In this document: piece by piece, positions 48,422 to 59,719 of the stretch | How the letters are laid out: each line of letters opens with the position of its first letter | Position numbering within the stretch: the first letter of the stretch is position 1 | Assembly: GCA_903813345.2 (NCBI GenBank) | Contig: CAIIXF020000001.1 | Location: 7,939,098-8,003,097 of the forward strand | Origin: Owenia fusiformis | Lineage: Eukaryota; Annelida; Polychaeta; Sabellida; Oweniidae | Direction of reading: 5' to 3' | Length of the DNA: 64,000 nucleotides | Made by a program: the position numbers and the translations under genes | The notes under the pieces: model-generated | Databases searched by the model: none | Seen by the model: the letters and a program-made list of their open reading frames with translations, nothing else | Told to the model about the DNA's origin: nothing

Positions 48422-49736
48422 AACTAGACAACAGCAACGCCAAAGCGTAGCAAATCCCATCGAACAGCCATGGCTGCCATTTTTACAAACAAAGTATATA
48501 GCATAAAATGGCAGCTATTTTTCAAAATGGCCACCTTCTACCAAAAGTGTCATTAGACAGTGTGCCATGCTTATAGTATTCACAAACCAAATATGAAGAA
48601 AAACACTCTACTACTTTTCGAGTTATAAGTATTCACATACCAAATATGAACAAAATCTCTCCACTACTTTTCGAGTTATAGTCAAATACGTTAAAATGGT
48701 GGCCATTTTTCAAAATGGCCGCCTTCTACCAAAAGTGTCATTAGACAGTGTGCCATGCTTATAGCATTCACATACCAAATATGAACAAAATCGCTCCACT
48801 ACTTTTCGAGAGAGCAAAAATCGTAAAATAACGAGTAAAGGCCGCCATTTTTCAAGATGGCTGCCATGTGCTTCTTTAATATCTACATTTCTAGCTTCTT
48901 TTTTTTGGATTTTTTTTTTTATTAAAAATATTTATTCTCTAAATTAAAATCAAATACATAATAACACTTGACACTTTTAATAAGTGTATCAGTGTGATAA
49001 CATTTAAATAGTAATCTGAGTCACATGGAAATGAGAAAAAAAGAACAATTAAAAATATTTACTCAGTCAAATGAGAATAAAATTGATTACAATTAATAAA
49101 ATGTACATATATGTTTGTCAATAATTTAGTTCATTCATATTTTGATATCATATGAATTTTAAAATTTTTTTTAAAACAGTTAATGGAAGGTGATATTTTC
49201 AAAGAAGTTGGCAGACTATTCCAAAGCTGAGCACCTGAATATTTTATTTTTTCACGTGAAGACAATTTTGGAATCTTGTCTCATGTTCGTGATATATTAT
49301 GTTTGGAGTAAAATAATTTTCAAACATGTCAAAAGGAAAGCCAACATGTTTTGTTGTGTATTGATAAAGAAATTTTGCAACTTCAAGCTTATGTATGTCA
49401 AAAATGTCTAGGAAATTGAGTTGTTTAAAAAGAGGTGGGCTATGTGCTAAAAAGTCAGAATTAATTTATTAATGTCCTAAATAATTTTTTTACATTTAAA
49501 ACATATTGCTATTACGGTTTTACATATTGCACTAAATCGGCACTAAAATGGCCACCATTTTTAAATGAGTGGCCATTTTGAAAATCGGCTTTCAAGCAGA
49601 ACATCTACCCCCATCGGGTATATGTGTGCAAAATATGAACAAAATCAAGCCAACAGTATTTGAGTTATTGCCAGGACAGACGGACGGACGGAAGGAGGCG
49701 TTCCCTATATCCCTCCGAACTCCGTTCAATGAGATA
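48422..49736 (+). mobile_element. Repeat family C, copy with LINE insertion
   Basis: The 5' end is AACTAGACAACAGCAACGCC with AAATCCCATCGAAC, followed by repeated AAAATGGCCACCTTCTACCA / TTTTCGAGTTATA blocks, a CAGACGGACGG tract at about 49676, CCTATATCCCTCCGAAC and a GTTCAATGAGATAA terminus inverted to the 5' end. It is interrupted at about 48898-49465 by a LINE tail. An 86-bp stretch nearly identical to its start lies at 63912. Confidence 0.7.
48898..49465 (-). pseudogene. 5'-truncated LINE (CR1/L2/Jockey-like), 3' end with poly(A)
   Basis: On the minus strand the segment ends in a poly(A) of 12 (seen as T-runs at about 48900-48922). It encodes IHKLEVAKFLYQY and, in a shifted frame, a WNSLPTSLK/INCFKK-like stretch, the conserved tail following the RT in many CR1/L2/Jockey LINEs. 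Stops are present. Flanking family C sequence continues on both sides, so it is an insertion. Low identity to anything nearby gives no age. Confidence 0.7.
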
Positions 49737-49742
49737 AAAATA

Positions 49743-51337
49743 CAGTACTACACAAAATACCATAATATCATAAAGAATGATTTCCTCTTGCACAGAGATT
49801 CTACATTAAGTTAATGACTCAGATGCGAGTAGGTAGTTACCAATTTCACCACAAGGTGGCTCGTTCGGGTCAGATAGCATGGCGGGTATAGTAGAAAGTT
49901 CCTTTTTCCTTAATATTCATTTGTTTTAGTGGTTCAATTTTCATATCACCCTTATGTATCTAATGGGTATTCAAATTAAAATATGTCCAGTGTGTACTGA
50001 AGATTTTGGTCCATGTTCAGGATGTACTGTTTCTCCTGTATATGACCCTAAGACTTCCCAAATGCACGCTAAATATGATCTAAACTTGAATTTCCTTATC
50101 TGCAGGATTACGTTCATGTGTAAATGCCATCTAGTGGCAATTACTATAAGTGATTATAATAAATGAAAATTCAGGACAGAACATGCAGTTTTATCAATAA
50201 CAGTGTTTCCCTTTGAAATATGGTTAATTTAAACAATAACAAAGAACTTCATCAACTTCATCGGCGAGAAAGGTCACAGTTTAAAATTAATCTCAGAGTA
50301 CAAGTTTTTTCGCAACATGCGCAGCCCTCTTATTACATTCAAATGATCCGCGCTGCATAAGCACAACTGGAAGTAGACGGAAAATGTAAGTTGTTGAACT
50401 ATTTTAAACTTATAGCAACTGTTAACTATTTTATTGGTTTTATTGGTCCCAAATGTCCGGTCCCGAAATGGATAATTCCCATACCGTCCCCAAATATTTT
50501 GTCCTTTGGCATCCGTACATGGGGTCTATGTGGAATCTCCCCGAACTTGAAGTCACATTTTCAAAAAAAAAAATTTTAAAGTTGATAAACAATTTTTGAA
50601 ACCATATTTCTAGAAGTACTTTGATTTCATATATGACACCACTTTGACTGAATTTTGAATATTTAATGACGTAAATCAAGATAATATCTACTCGCATCTA
50701 GCATATTCGAATGTGGCAATTTATGACCATAAAAGTAAAAATTTGAAAAAGTTAAATTCAAATGGCCATCATTCTGAAAATTATGAGGAATTAGCCTATA
50801 ATAGAATTTAAATAAATAGTAACATGGATACAGAGAAGGTTTCAATATTTTCAATATTTAACAGTAGGAGCCAACAAAAATTTTAGTTTTCTGCATAAAA
50901 AATTTGGTTGATATATTTACTTTGTTTTAAAAGTAAAATCATAACTTACAAATGTGAATATGAATATGACTGGAGTCGTTGAAGATCTCATTAATTTATT
51001 TTTCTCACAACATCATAATTGGGTACTAACTGCTGCAAACATTAGAGAAAATACACCTACTGGTGTTTTGCTTTAACATGAAATTATGATGTAAGAAATA
51101 TTTTACAACAACAACAACATATTTTACAAAGACTTTATAAGTAAGTTTTAGCCACATTGCACCTTGAAATGAAAACCTAGAAATTATCCTAGACCCAAAG
51201 ATTATCCCCACTGACATTATGTTAAATAATGTTAATATGATTTAGTGTTTTGAGGATTACAATTTTAATACATATCACAATCTGCATGATCACAAGATCA
51301 TCTAGGTGTATGCCAAACTAGATGAAAGGACCCACGG
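49743..51337. other. Non-coding; possible TIR element at 49819-50701
   Basis: AGATGCGAGTAGGTAGTTAC (49819) is approximately inverted at 50683-50701. No target duplication is seen. 51030-51112 resembles 56175-56245 (AAATTATGATGTAAGAAATA), an unclassified repeat pair. Confidence 0.45.
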
Positions 51338-51591
51338 TTCTGTGCTCACATAGGGTAGAACCTGCTTTTTGTCAAATTTTATAGAGTAAACACAAAAAAC
51401 TGTAATTCCCAGAGCTTTGAAATCTTCAGAGTGTTGCACATACAGCAACTACTACCACTTGTTCTACTTCAACAAAGTGTTTGATATTTACAGAAAATTT
51501 GAGTTTTTGACGTCAAAATCTGCAATTTCTTAGAAACCGGGCGAACTTAAGAAATGGCGATGATAGGTCAAACAGGCATTATGGATATGCA

Positions 51592-53650
51592 GAGCTGTCA
51601 AGTGTCCCGCGAATGGCGGGATTATCCCGCGAATTTGATCAAAATTAGGCTAATTCGCGTGTCCCGCATTGTCCCGCGAAGTCCCGCAAAATGTGGCTTT
51701 GACCTCCGCGAATTTCCGAAATTGTTGCAATCCCCTATATTTTGATTATCTTATCTTATATAAGAAGCTAAGTTTTTGCACTTTTGAGGAGTAAAGTTTA
51801 CCTAATTTTAAGTACCTAGCATGCTGTTGTTTGGTATCAAAATAAAGGGGAAGGGTTCAACTTTCATTTTAATTACGAAAATAGGGATGTAGGTCACAAA
51901 TAGTTCCAACGTTGGGCTTTTTACTACCCGTGTGGCCTTCATCTCAGAACTGAGCAAATGTTAGCAAACGCGAATTACAATAAATGGACGCTGATATCTA
52001 GAAAGGGTTTGTATAAAAAACCGGGTACCGGGTAGTAAATCCTCCATGCTGGGTTCAAACTTGGTACCTGGTACCCGGTAAAAAAAAATGGGTACCCAAA
52101 AAACGAAAAATACGAATATATAACATAATTAGATTATGAGAAAACGTGTAAGATTTGTTTTGAATTTGCAAAAATGTATGTAACATGATTCAAAATTGAG
52201 CTAGAAGCTTCAAATAAAAAGCATATTTTAAGGCACTTTTCTTCCTCTATCGTTATGGCCATATTTTCATTGGTTATGGGGGGGGGTGCGATCGCACCAT
52301 CGCACCCTCTCCTGGCTACGCCTATGACATTGTAAGACATAACAATTTACAATTCAGTGGACATTTTGTCATAAATTGGGATAACTTAAATTATGATTAA
52401 TAATCAAAATCTTACACGTTGCATCATGTAAATTAACACACGTCACCTCTCTGCTAAAGCAACGGTAGCTATTTACAGATTTAAATCATAATCAAAACAG
52501 TTCATGTACCAACATACGAACTATTGAAAATAGAGTAAGATTGATTTGTCTTGTTTTTCAAATCGTCTTACAATGTCATTGGCGTAGCCAGGAGGGGGTG
52601 CGGCACCCCCCCCCCCTTCATTACCAATGGAAATATGACCAAGATCATAGAGGAAGAAAAGAGCCTTAAAATGCTTTTTATTTGAAGATTCTAGCTCAAT
52701 TTTGAAGGAAGTTACATACATTTTTGTAAATTCAAAACAAATCTTACACGTTTTCTAATGATCTAATTATGTTGTGTATTCTTATATTTCGTTTTTTGGT
52801 TTTTTTCGACCGGGTACCAAGTTTGAACCCAGCATGGAGGATTTACTACCCGGTACCCGTTTTTTTATACAAACCCTATCTAGAAAATTAACCTCATTCC
52901 CTATAATTTGATGTAGATTAATCGAACCCCTATATCATGGGCTTTCAATTGAAAGCCCATGCCTACAGTATATGAATAGGTACATTTTAATATATAAAAT
53001 TATGGGGGTAAGCGTTTCATAGTTGGTCACAACGCCAGAAGTGCAAAGTATTGTTCCGAATTTTTGAATTTCGTGTTAGATTACGGTAATCACACCTGAA
53101 GCATGGTTTTTGTTTTTGATAAATTACAATTAAGTTTAATAATATTCCTATGCGTATTTTGTGAAATTGTGTTGACGTTTATTTAAGTTACAATGTAACG
53201 GTGCATTATATTTGATTAATCAGTATCTGAAAGTTTGATTTAAGTACTTCTACACGCTTTTACATTAGTCCCAATCACGCAAATCCCTTGAATGTCCCGG
53301 GACATCCTGCAAATTTAGGTGGATGTCCCGCGAAATCCCACAAATTTAGGGCACTTTGTCTAAAAAATCTGTCCCTCTATGAAGTTTTTGGTGGTACACC
53401 TGTTAACTGTCCCGCAATTAGGGTGTTTGTCCCTCGAATGGTCCCGCGAAATCCCGCGAATTTGATAAAAAAAATCTCCTATTAGCGCAATCACGCAAAT
53501 CCCTTAAATGTCCCGCAAAATCCCGCGAATTTAGTAGATGTCCCGCAAAATCCCGTGAATTTAGTAGATGTCCCGCAAAATCCCGCGAATTTTGGGCACT
53601 GGGTCTAAAAAATCTGTCCCTCGAGAAAATCTTTAGGGGTTGACAGTACT
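51592..53650. mobile_element. 2.06-kb element with 9-bp TSD inserted in family B
   Basis: GGATATGCA flanks both ends (51583-51591, 53651-53659) inside the family B unit. Short inverted ends are CTGTCAA/TTGACAG. Both ends are rich in GTCCCGCGAA-type repeats: one block at 51600-51720 and several tandem units of about 29-30 bp at 53280-53600. The middle is occupied by the foldback 52004-52877. A 9-bp duplication suits Mutator-like elements. No transposase is seen, so it is non-autonomous. Confidence 0.8.
52004..52877. mobile_element. 874-bp foldback, TIR AGGGTTTGTATAAAA, 8-bp TSD ATCTAGAA
   Basis: ATCTAGAA lies on both sides (51996-52003, 52878-52885). Arms of about 330 bp are inverted copies carrying CGGGTACCGGGTAGTAAATC, AAAGCATATTTTAAGGC-like and TGGCTACGCC stretches, with about 220 bp of unrelated loop. 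An 8-bp duplication suits hAT. It is nested inside the 2.06-kb element, so it is the younger of the two. Confidence 0.9.
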
Positions 53651-55120
53651 GGATATGCATAAAATGAATGTGAATATGACTCAATATGAATAGCAGTTTT
53701 AATTTGTGCAGCCAATGATGATTGACTTTATACATGAGAAAGTTCCCTGAAAAGGAGTCCTACTTTTTGTCAAAATTATAGAGTAAACACCAAAAACTGT
53801 AATTCCCAGAGCTTTGAAATTTTCAGAGGATATATGTTGCACATACAGCAACTACTACCACTTTTTTGAAAGTGCTACTTCAACAAAGTGTCTGATATTT
53901 ACAGAAAATTTGACTTTTTGACGTCAAAATCGGCCATTTCTTGGAAACCGGGCGAACTTGAGAAATGGCGATGATAGGTCAAACAGGCATTATGGATATG
54001 CATAAAATGAATGTGAATATGACTCAATATGAATAGCAGTTTTAATTTGTGCAGCCAATGATGATTGACTTTATACATGAGAAAGTTCCCTGAAAATGAG
54101 TCCTACTTTTTGTCAAAATTATAGAGTAAACACCAAAAACTGTAATTCCCAGAGCTTTGAAATTTTCAGAGGATATATGTTGCACATACAGCAACTACTA
54201 CCACTTTATTGAAAGTGCTACTTCAACAAAGTGTCTGATATTTACAGAAAATTTGACTTTTTGACGTCAAAATCTGCCATTTCTTGGAAACCGGGCGAAC
54301 TTGAAAAATGGCGATGATAGGTCAAACAGGCATTATGGATATGCATAAAATGAATGTGAATATGACTCAATACGAATAGCAGTTTTAATTTGAGCAGCCA
54401 ATGATGATTGACTTTATACATGAGAAAGTTCCCTAAAAATGAGTTCTTCTTTTTGTCAAATTTTATAGAGTAAACACCAAAAACTGTAATTCCCAGAGCT
54501 TTGAAATCTTCAGAGGACATATGTTGCACATACAGCAATTACTGCCACTTATTTGAAAGTTCTACTCCAACAAAGTGTCTGATATTTACAGAAAATTTGA
54601 CTTTTTGACGTCAAAAACGGCAATTTCTCGGAAACCGGGCGAACTTGAGAAATGGCGATGATTGACTTTATACATGAGAAAGTTAACTGAAAATGAGTCC
54701 TATTCTTTGTCAAATTTTATAGAGTAAACACCAAAAACTGTAATTTCAAGAGTTTTGAAATCTTCAGAGAACATAAATTGCATATACAGCAACTACTACA
54801 AGTTATTTGAAAGTTCTACTTCAACAAAGTGTCTAGTATTTACAGAAAATTTGACTTTTTGACGTCAAAATCAGCAATTTCTCGGAAACAGGGCGAACTT
54901 GGGAAATGGCGATGATAGTTCCAATAGGCATTATGGATATGCATAAAATGAATGTGGATATGACTCAATCCGAATAGCAGTTTTAATTTGCGCGGCCAAT
55001 GTTGACGGATGGACCAACGGATGGACGGACCAACAGACGGACCAACAGACGGGCCAATGGACGGACCAACGGACAGACAGACGGACGCCTGGTCGATCCT
55101 ATAGGCTCACTGTGTGAGCC
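53651..55120 (+). repeat. Tandem 343-bp units (four) at the right of family B
   Basis: Units start near 53651, 53993, 54336 and 54690. Neighbours differ by only a few bases, e.g. GGATATGCATAAAATGAATG in each. The last inter-unit step is shorter (254 bp). Confidence 0.8.
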
Positions 55121-55125
55121 AAAAA

Positions 55126-55996
55126 ACAGCAACTCCATGGAGTAGCAAATCCCACAGAACAAAACATGTTTTGATAAATAGCGGCCATACAAAATTTGAG
55201 GCAAATCCATCCACTGGTATTTGAGCTATCAAAGATTATGTTTTTATGAAACATGTTTGCCATTTTGAAATTTAGCTTTCATCTTTAGATTTCTTTTTAA
55301 GCAGAGCTCCTATGTCCCAAGCAATCGATATATAAAATTTAATCCAAATCTGTCAACAGGTACTTGAGTTATCAAGGATTACATGTTTAAAGAAAAATGG
55401 CTGAGATTTTCAAAAATAGCAGCCACCTCTCAAGCAGAGCTCCCATACCTCTAGGCATCAGTATATAAAATTTGAAGTACATCTATCCACTGGTATTTGA
55501 GTTATCAAAAATTACCTTTTTATGAAAAATGGCAGCCATTTTGAAATTCAGCTGACGGCTTTGAGATTTCTTCTGAAGCAGATCTCCCTTTTCAATGGAA
55601 TTTGAATTATCAAAGATAATGTTTTTTTATGAAAAATGGTGGCCATTTTGAAATATAGTGGCCATCTTGAAAATGCCTTCTTGATCAAGGCTCCTTTGTA
55701 CCCAGGCAACAGCATATAAAATTTGAACCAAATCCATCCATTAGTATTGGAGTTATCAAAGATTATATTTTTTGTGGAAAATGGTCGCCATTTTTTAATT
55801 AAGCGGCCACATTGAAAATTCCTTCTTGAGCAGAGGTCGTACCCCCATAAGGCATAAACTTATAAAATTTTAATCAAATCCGTCAACTGGTGTTTGAGTT
55901 ATTTCCCGGACAGACGGACGAACGTACGGACTGATGGCAGACGAATAGACGGGCAGCTTTCCTATATCCCCCTCGAACTTTGTTCGGTGGGATAAT
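55126..55996 (+). mobile_element. Repeat family C copy directly behind family B
   Basis: ACAGCAACTCCATGGAGTAG with AAATCCCACAGAACAAA starts a few bases after the family B terminus. Several units with AAAATGGCAGCCATTTTGAA and TATTTGAGTTATCAAAG follow, then a GACAGACGGACGAAC tract, TCCTATATCCCCCTCGAACT and GTTCGGTGGGATAA, inverse to the start. The head-to-tail B-C junction is typical of how Helitron-type elements stack. Confidence 0.75.
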
Positions 55997-57179
55997 AAGT
56001 TTTACATTAATATGATTGGAAATATTTGATAAATCAAGAAATTTAGTGACTTGAAGGTTTTTTCCATTGTGAATACTTGAATATACATGTAGTTCTAACA
56101 ACACAAGAGCTGCCATCTATTTATCAGTACATATAGCAACTGGTCAACTGGGTCCTCAATACAGCAAACTGTGTCCTGAGAAAATTTATACACCCACTGA
56201 TGTTTTGCTTCATTGAAATTATGATGTAAGAAATATTTTAAAACACAAAGGAGGGGGAGATGTTTGTAGAATGAATCGGGCGACTTTTTCATGCATTTTG
56301 CTAATGTTTTTCATCCAAAAAACATCAATACATTTTAAAACATTTTATTGACTATAAGATTGCTCCATATAATCTTCAAAAATACTTCTCATTTTCAAGG
56401 ATTATTTATGGATTATCACACACGTATTTTCATTTTTCAATCTTCAAAGGACTTGGAATCATTGATCATATTCGCTTTTGAATATGCTGTTTAAAATAGG
56501 TTTCATGTATGCCAATAATTTCTCAAATTGTGTAAATGGTCCACATTCCTTAATCCCTAGAATTTTCTCTTTGAGGAATTTCCCAAAGTAATCCAATGGT
56601 ACAGTTCCAAGCAGATTTTGAAAGTAAATCTTTAATGCACACCTTTTGGGTTGCGATATCAACCAAACAACCCAATATGGTGTGTATTAAAAATTGGTGG
56701 CCATTTCGAATATATCTTGAAAAGTCATGCACAGCTCTTTGTCTAAAGGGCATTGGCATATAAAATCTGAAGCAAAAAAAAGTATTTGAGTTTCCAAAAA
56801 GAATTTTTAAATAATGGCGGCCATTTTGAAATCAGTGGTCAATTTGGTTCTTAAGCAGAGTCCTATGTCTTGAGGGCATCAGTATATAAAATGGGAACCA
56901 AAATCCGTTGACATGTATTTGAGTTTTCAACAGGGGGGAATAACCCCAGGATTCAATGAGGACATACGCTGTAATGTAAATCTGTATTGAGAAGACATAT
57001 CGTCACTGACTGGTCAAATCGACAGACAAACAATGATTAGGTTCCATAAATGTGAATAATATTAGAGCCTTTATAGGTTGGAACATCAATATTTGAAAGG
57101 AGTCAGAGCATGAGATTTTATGAAATATCAAGAATTTCATACAATTTATGAACATAATGCCCAACAGTAAGAATGATGA
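55997..57179. other. Non-coding; family C fragment at 56680-56960
   Basis: 56680-56960 carries GGTGGCCATTTCGAA and AAAGTATTTGAGTTTCC-like pieces of family C. The rest is unrecognised. Minus-strand frames at 56.5-56.8 kb have no family resemblance. Confidence 0.5.
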
Positions 57180-58340
57180 TGAGGTTAATCCAATTTCTGT
57201 TTTTGGTTTACTGGGGTTTTTGGTTGGGTAAATCTCCCTGTTTCTATTGCTAAAGGAAGTATACCAGTTCTTAACTGAGCTATTAAAGAGCGTTCACCCC
57301 TTGTCAATGATGATGTAAGTAAATATTGTTCTATTGGACAGTCATGTTTCAAAGTTAGGTAAGTCCTCAATTTGGGTTGTGATTCAATGTCTATACATAA
57401 TTTTTCTTGTAATTTTAATTTTAGTTTTCTCTTAACAATGCTGATATTAACATATTGTTTCTGGTTATAATAATCATTCATCCCTAACTCATTGAAAATT
57501 GATTTTATATCTAAACAATATCATTAGGTTGATTATAGTCATTATTCCATAATACTACTGTTTTCCCAGGGCATTATGAAGGAATAAAAATTGTATTGAA
57601 TCGTATTCCATGAAAAATCGTATTGTCAACGGGAAAAAAATCGTATTGGAGCGTATTACATGAAAAAATCGTATTGTCCCCAGGAAAAATCGTATTGGAG
57701 CGTATTAACCTATTTTTGGTTTCCCGTTTTTTTTTAATATTACATGTTTATTATGGAATAAATGGGTTATTTCTGGTCGGGATTGAATATGGGTTTTATT
57801 TCTCGAAAAATATGATATTGACCTTGGGCGGAAAATATGATACTGACCTTGGGCAATATCATATTGACACTCGGTCGCTGCGCTCCCTCGGTCAATATCA
57901 TATTACCCTTCGGTCAATATCACATTGTCCCTCGGAATAAATCCCATATTCAATCCCTCCCAGTAAATAACCTATATATATTAAATATTTTTTGGGTGAG
58001 TCTATTATTTTCCATGAATGTGAATCTATTCCATAGACGCACAATATCTAGTGTTCTAGTGTCTTTCGGGGTAAGCCAGCCAGAATCGCTATATAGAGCA
58101 GGAATTGAAGCATATCTATGAACGCCCATAAATGCACGTATGGCGCATTGGTGAATATTGTCACATTTTTTATAAGGTTTCGCTCCCCAAATCCCAGCAC
58201 TATAGTTCATAATGGGTAATACACATGCGTCAAACAGTTTGCTGAATGTCTGGAATGATAGTCCTTCGTGTGATCTGAATTTAGAAATAAGACCACCAAG
58301 TCCCCTGCTTGCTGCTGAGCTCAGATGTTCTGCTGTAAAT
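57180..58340 (-). pseudogene. LINE RT C-terminal relic, interrupted by a foldback
   Basis: The minus strand from 58340 down reads SSAASRGLGGLISKF, FQTFSKLFDACVLPIMNYSA, GIWGAKPYKKCDNIHQCAIR, AFMGVHRYA and DSGWLTPKDTRTLDIVRLWN, the well-known segment following the RT of many invertebrate LINEs. It continues after the insertion as KLRTYLTLKHD...ILPLAIETGRF. Only the C-terminal third is present and the copy is inactive. The 86- and 98-residue frames at 57950-58210 and 57185-57481 are its pieces. Confidence 0.8.
57566..57975. repeat. Insertion in the LINE: ATCGTATTG repeats plus a 214-bp foldback
   Basis: 57590-57715 has several AAAATCGTATTGGAGCGTAT units. 57762-57975 is a palindrome with GGGATTGAATATGGG paired to CCCATATTCAATCCC and an inner GACACTCGGTCGCTGCGCTC centre. 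LINE reading resumes on both sides. Confidence 0.7.
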
Positions 58341-58349
58341 GTATAGTTA

Positions 58350-59358
58350 TATGGTTATAGTATTCACATACCAAATATGAGTTATAGTAAAAAACGTAAA
58401 AATGGTGGCCATTTTGAAAAATGGCCGTCTTCTACCAAAAATTATCATTAGACAGTATGCCATGCTTATAGTATTCACATACCAAATATGAACAAAATCA
58501 ATCTCACAACTTTATGAGTTATAGTAAAAGCGTTAAAATTTTCAAAAGTGTCATTAGACAATGTGCCATGCTTAGGGGAGGCATCAAAAGTTTGATGTCG
58601 GATCGGAAACTAAATAAATCTAGTTTTGATTCTGACCCCCCCTCCCCCCAAAACTAAATACCATGAAAGTTGATATCGGACTTCCGGTTTGAGAATTTGA
58701 AAAATTATTGCTACATGTAAACACAATCTAGTTTTTGTTAATCCTATTGTAATTTGAGGCTTTTAACAACTATAATAGAACAGAATCCATTGGAATGATC
58801 TTGATGAAGAAAGCATCAGGCATCCTGAGTCGAAATTGCCAAAAATTTGAAATGTTGAAATTTGTCAGATAGCAAACTGAAACTCCCTCCCACCTAACTA
58901 GATTTATTTAGTTTTCTATCCGACATTGAACTTTTGATGCCTCACCTTATAGTTTTCACATACCAAATTATGAACAAAATCAATCCCTTAATACTTTTAA
59001 AGTTACAGCAAAAATCGTAAAATAGCGTGTAAAGGTTGCCATTTTTTAAGATGGGTACCATGTGCTTCTTCGTTATCTATATTTCTAGCTTTATTAATGT
59101 TCCATACAATGTTTTACATTTAAAACATATTGCTATTACAGTTTTACATATCGTACCTAAATTACTGTAAAATTGGCACTAAAATGGCCCCCATTTTTAA
59201 ATAAGTGGCCATTTTGAAAATCGGCTTTCGAGCAGAACTTCTTCCCTCATAGGGTATACGTGTACAAAATATGAACAAAATCTTGCCAATGGTATTTGAG
59301 TTATTGCCCGGATGGAGGCGTTTCCTATATCCCTCAGAACTTCGTTCGATGGGATAAC
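58350..59358 (+). mobile_element. Repeat family C, 5'-truncated copy with Harbinger-like insertion
   Basis: It has the same ACCAAATATGAACAAAATC, AAAATGGTGGCCATTTTGAA and TGTGCCATGCTTA units as 48422-49736. It ends TCCTATATCCCTCAGAAC and TTCGTTCGATGGGATAA. The 58575-58946 element interrupts it. Confidence 0.7.
58575..58946. mobile_element. 372-bp MITE, PIF/Harbinger-like (TSD TTA)
   Basis: GGGGAGGCATCAAAAGTTTG at the left is inverted at the right (CTTTTGATGCCTCACC), with about 50 bp of matching arms including ACTAAATAAATCTAGTT. TTA lies on both sides (58572-58574, 58947-58949). The flanking family C sequence TGCCATGCTTATAGT is restored by removing it. Confidence 0.85.
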
Positions 59359-59579
59359 AAGTCCACAGCTTATTACCTTGAACATCTGTGGTTAAAAAAA
59401 TGTTCAATTTCATTAGTTTCCTGGACCACCTGTACTCGTTAACAGAGACATACCTTATTACATCCTTATATCAACCTGTTTGAAATTATGTAAAAACATA
59501 AATATTGTATAACCCACTAACATTTGCTTTTTATACAAATAAAGAGACGGCAAAACTAGTTAAAGCCTGTTATGTTTTT

Positions 59580-59719
59580 TAAGAAAATGATAAAACAGAA
59601 TGGGTTTCAGTTTACACTGAACCAACGCGATGGGTGAAATTCCACAAACTTCTTAAGCAAAAACGCAGCGACATTCATAACCTCGATGGCGTTGTTATAC
59701 TTTTAATAGATTTTCTGAG
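59580..59719 (+). other. Possible 5' UTR exon of the second Di-Ras gene
   Basis: The sequence TTTTCTGAG|GTAAGTGT has a near-perfect 5' splice site at 59719/59720, 0.9 kb before the 3' splice site of the coding exon, in a repeat-free stretch of more balanced composition. The start of the exon is not determinable. This is an inference without transcript support. Confidence 0.3.

Larger units (their letters stand above)
51338..55120 (+). mobile_element. Repeat family B, multi-unit copy (343-bp units), interrupted
   Basis: The marker GAAATGGCGATGAT recurs at 51551, 53962, 54305, 54649 and 54903. The spacing is 343-344 bp, except for one short unit and the first gap. That gap is 343 bp once the 2059-bp insertion plus one 9-bp duplication is removed. 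Units share GTAATTCCCAGAGCTTTGAA and TTTTTGACGTCAAAATC. The array ends in GGACCAACGGACGG repeats and CTATAGGCTCACTGTGTGAGCC, a 7-bp stem-loop. Architecture parallels family A. Confidence 0.8.

Noticed and set aside
53418-53735. Protein with NSRDFAGHLL repeats (minus strand)
   Set aside because: It is a translation of the GTCCCGCAAAATCCCGCGAA tandem units.
57623-58121. 105- and 94-residue plus-strand proteins
   Set aside because: They lie over the foldback and the antisense of a LINE relic, with no homologue recognised.
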